A stretch of DNA of 5,891 nt from Deltaproteobacteria bacterium (GTDB lineage Bacteria > Desulfobacterota > Desulfarculia > Adiutricales > Adiutricaceae): contig JAIRZX010000582.1 in NCBI GenBank assembly GCA_031267005.1, forward strand, positions 1 to 5,891, given 5' to 3'. The position numbers and the translations under genes are program-made. Positions 4,609-5,891 of the stretch are shown here, one piece after another; within the stretch, counting starts at the first letter, position 1, and every line of letters begins with the position of its first letter. The notes below the pieces were generated by a model. It did no database searches. It was given only the letters and a program-made list of their open reading frames with translations, and was not told the DNA's origin.

Positions 4609-5505
4609 TCAACCGCCGCCGCCGCCCGTCCCCCTTCCTCCGCCCGCCCCGGCGTCCCCGCCGGTTCCGGCGGATGCCGCGGGGAGCGTCAGGTTCATGC
4701 TGCCGGAGCGGTAGCCCGCCAGATCCGAGGCCACGTAGGTAAAGCCCAGTTCAAGGAGCTCCGCGTGGACTTTCGCCCTCGCGGCGGGGTCGGCGAGGAA
4801 GTTTAGCCCGTCCTCGTCCGCCTCTATCCTCGCGAGCCTGCCCTTGTCGTGGAGGCGGACCCGGACCTGGCGCATTCCCAGCGACATGAGGAACTCCTCG
4901 GCGGCGTCGACGCGCCTCAATGCCTCGGGGGTGATGCGCTCCCCGTAGGGGAAGCGGGAGGCGAGGCACGCGAAGCTGGGCTTGTCCCAGGTCGGGAGCC
5001 CGTCCTCGCGCGAGAGGAGCCTTATCTCGTCCTTGGTGAGCCCCGCCTCCCTGAGCGGGCTCAAGACACCCATCTCGCGTACGGCCTCAAGGCCGGGGCG
5101 GTAGTCGCCCTCGTCGTCTCGGTTGGAGGCCTCGAGCACCCACTTAGCGCCCTCCTCGTCCGCCGCGCTCCGGATCCTCGCGAAAAGCCCCCGTTTGCAC
5201 AGATAGCAGCGGTGCGGGGGGTTGTCGGCGAAACCAGGCACGTCCATCTCCTCAGAGTCCACCACCCGGTGGCGGATGCCGCGCTCCGAGGCGAAGCGCT
5301 TGGCCGCCTCCAGTTCGCGGGGGGGGAAGCTCATGGATCTCCCCGACACCGCCACGGCCCCGGCGCCCAAGGCCTTGTGGCACTCCGAGAGGAGGAAAGT
5401 GGAGTCCACCCCCCCCGAGAAAGCCACTGCCGCGGTGCCCAGCCCCGCTAGCCTTCTCGCGAGCTCAGCGCGCTTGGCGCTCGCGGCCGCTTCGTTTGCC
5501 GTCAT
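4609..5505 (-). CDS. larE: LarE, ATP-dependent sulfur transferase of nickel-pincer nucleotide synthesis
   Basis: LarE adenylates the pyridinium biscarboxylate mononucleotide made by LarB and replaces carboxylate oxygen with sulfur. This leads to the nickel-pincer cofactor of lactate racemase and related enzymes, and the reaction is cytoplasmic. The 298-residue product has the PP-loop SGGVDST (30-36), NPPHRCYLCK (95-104), EASNRDD (125-131), the family signature PTWDKPSFACLASRFPYG (171-188) and the C-terminal DLAGYRSGSMN (261-271). Cys180 matches the sacrificial cysteine of Lactobacillus LarE. Cys100 and Cys103 add a CxxC, the three-cysteine pattern that in some LarE and related thiolases holds a 4Fe-4S cluster; cluster use here is inference. 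After 271 there is an unusual Ala/Gly-rich tail of 27 residues. The start at 5505 is supported by a strong AAAGGAG site. No larA, larB or larC is visible in the window. Confidence 0.96.
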   Translation of the reverse strand: MTANEAAASAKRAELARRLAGLGTAAVAFSGGVDSTFLLSECHKALGAGAVAVSGRSMSFPPRELEAAKRFASERGIRHRVVDSEEMDVPGFADNPPHRCYLCKRGLFARIRSAADEEGAKWVLEASNRDDEGDYRPGLEAVREMGVLSPLREAGLTKDEIRLLSREDGLPTWDKPSFACLASRFPYGERITPEALRRVDAAEEFLMSLGMRQVRVRLHDKGRLARIEADEDGLNFLADPAARAKVHAELLELGFTYVASDLAGYRSGSMNLTLPAASAGTGGDAGAGGGRGTGGGGG

Positions 5506-5510
5506 CCGCT

Positions 5511-5517
5511 CTCCTTT
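5511..5517 (-). promoter_or_regulatory. Ribosome binding site of larE (AAAGGAG)
   Basis: Read on the minus strand, AAAGGAG lies 5 nt before the ATG at 5505, which is close to ideal and fixes the larE start. A TGA in another minus-strand frame (5519-5517) overlaps it, so an upstream gene could end right on this site. Confidence 0.85.
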
Positions 5518-5566
5518 CAGGCGCCTTCACGGGGCGCCGCAGGGGGCTCTTGGCCCCCGGGAAAAG

Positions 5567-5890
5567 TCATGCAGGCCGGGCTGGGCCCCTTCCGCGCGTC
5601 CATGGACGGCGGCCGGCGCCGGGGTTCCGGCAAGCTGGCCCCGGCGGCGCGGCTCCCTCCGAAGAAGCAGGCTGCGCGGGGGCGCGCTGCGGCCTGGAGG
5701 GCTTGGGGCCGGCCAGAACGGTCCGGGGCACGGCGTGGGCCTTGGCCTTGGGCGAGGCCTTGGCCTCGGCGGCGGCATTCGCCCTGCCCCCCGCGGGACC
5801 GGGACCCTCTGGGCCGGGCGCCTCGGGGCCGGACGCGGGATCCAGGGTGATGGGGACGGGGACGCCCGCCTCCGCCCGGACGCCCGGTCC
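5567..5890 (-). CDS. 3' end of an Ala/Pro-rich protein, cut by the window edge
   Basis: The reading frame from 5890 down to the TGA at 5569-5567 has no start in the window, so the gene begins beyond the right edge. It encodes 107 visible residues. From 5890 to about 5672 nearly every codon ends in G or C, with coherent sequence such as EAGVPVPITLDPASGPEAPG and AAAEAKASPKAKAHAVPRTV, rich in Ala, Pro and Lys. This looks like a disordered C-terminal or linker region of a larger protein; no family is recognised. In the last 35 codons third-position bias falls, and the third minus frame, which ends at TGA 5519-5517, looks as good. The true end may therefore lie there through a frameshift. The gene ends 61 nt (or 11 nt in that alternative) before larE on the same strand, so co-transcription is likely. 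Confidence 0.5.
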   Translation of the reverse strand, partial: GPGVRAEAGVPVPITLDPASGPEAPGPEGPGPAGGRANAAAEAKASPKAKAHAVPRTVLAGPKPSRPQRAPAQPASSEGAAPPGPACRNPGAGRRPWTRGRGPARPA

Positions 5891-5891
5891 G

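Noticed and set aside
4849..5451. 200-codon plus-strand frame
   Set aside because: It is antisense to larE, which has clear family motifs and a strong ribosome site.

Overview
The window comes from a very GC-rich bacterium. Codon third positions are almost all G or C in the genes judged real. An N-terminal signal peptide on the cyclophilin and a nickel-pincer sulfur transferase (LarE) fit a Gram-negative, probably anaerobic organism. A deltaproteobacterial (Desulfobacterota-like) origin is plausible, but the sequence alone does not prove it.

Layout from left to right. (1) Positions 1-500 hold a purine-rich minisatellite on the + strand. It has a strict 26-bp period from about 113 to 498 and contains no supportable gene. 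(2) A large minus-strand gene (614-2407) encodes a TPR / ST7-like protein. Its long disordered middle ends in an acidic tail with two copies of a CxxCxxCx5C cysteine motif. (3) Positions 2408 to about 3364 have no convincing gene but carry several short repeats and inverted repeats. (4) A well-formed sigma70-type promoter (TTGCCA-17-TATGAT) drives tRNA-Pro(TGG) at 3411-3487. An AT-rich perfect inverted repeat sits on the predicted transcription start. (5) A plus-strand secreted cyclophilin-type peptidyl-prolyl isomerase follows (3544-4152). (6) Positions 4153-4608 form an intergenic region with a strong hairpin terminator. The left arm of that hairpin lies in a 41-bp tandem duplication. (7) larE lies on the minus strand (4609-5505). 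(8) The 3' end of an Ala/Pro-rich minus-strand gene runs off the right edge and probably lies in the same transcription direction as larE.

The tRNA and the cyclophilin read rightwards. larE and the truncated gene read leftwards towards them, so 4153-4608 is a convergent terminator region. The TPR gene is divergent from the tRNA unit. No shared pathway links the genes: LarE works in nickel-pincer cofactor synthesis, the isomerase in folding of exported proteins, and the TPR protein has no assigned function. I see no defence system, mobile element or CRISPR array. The most unusual items are the duplicated cysteine motif of the TPR protein, the 26-bp array downstream of that gene, the palindrome at the tRNA start and the duplicated terminator arm.
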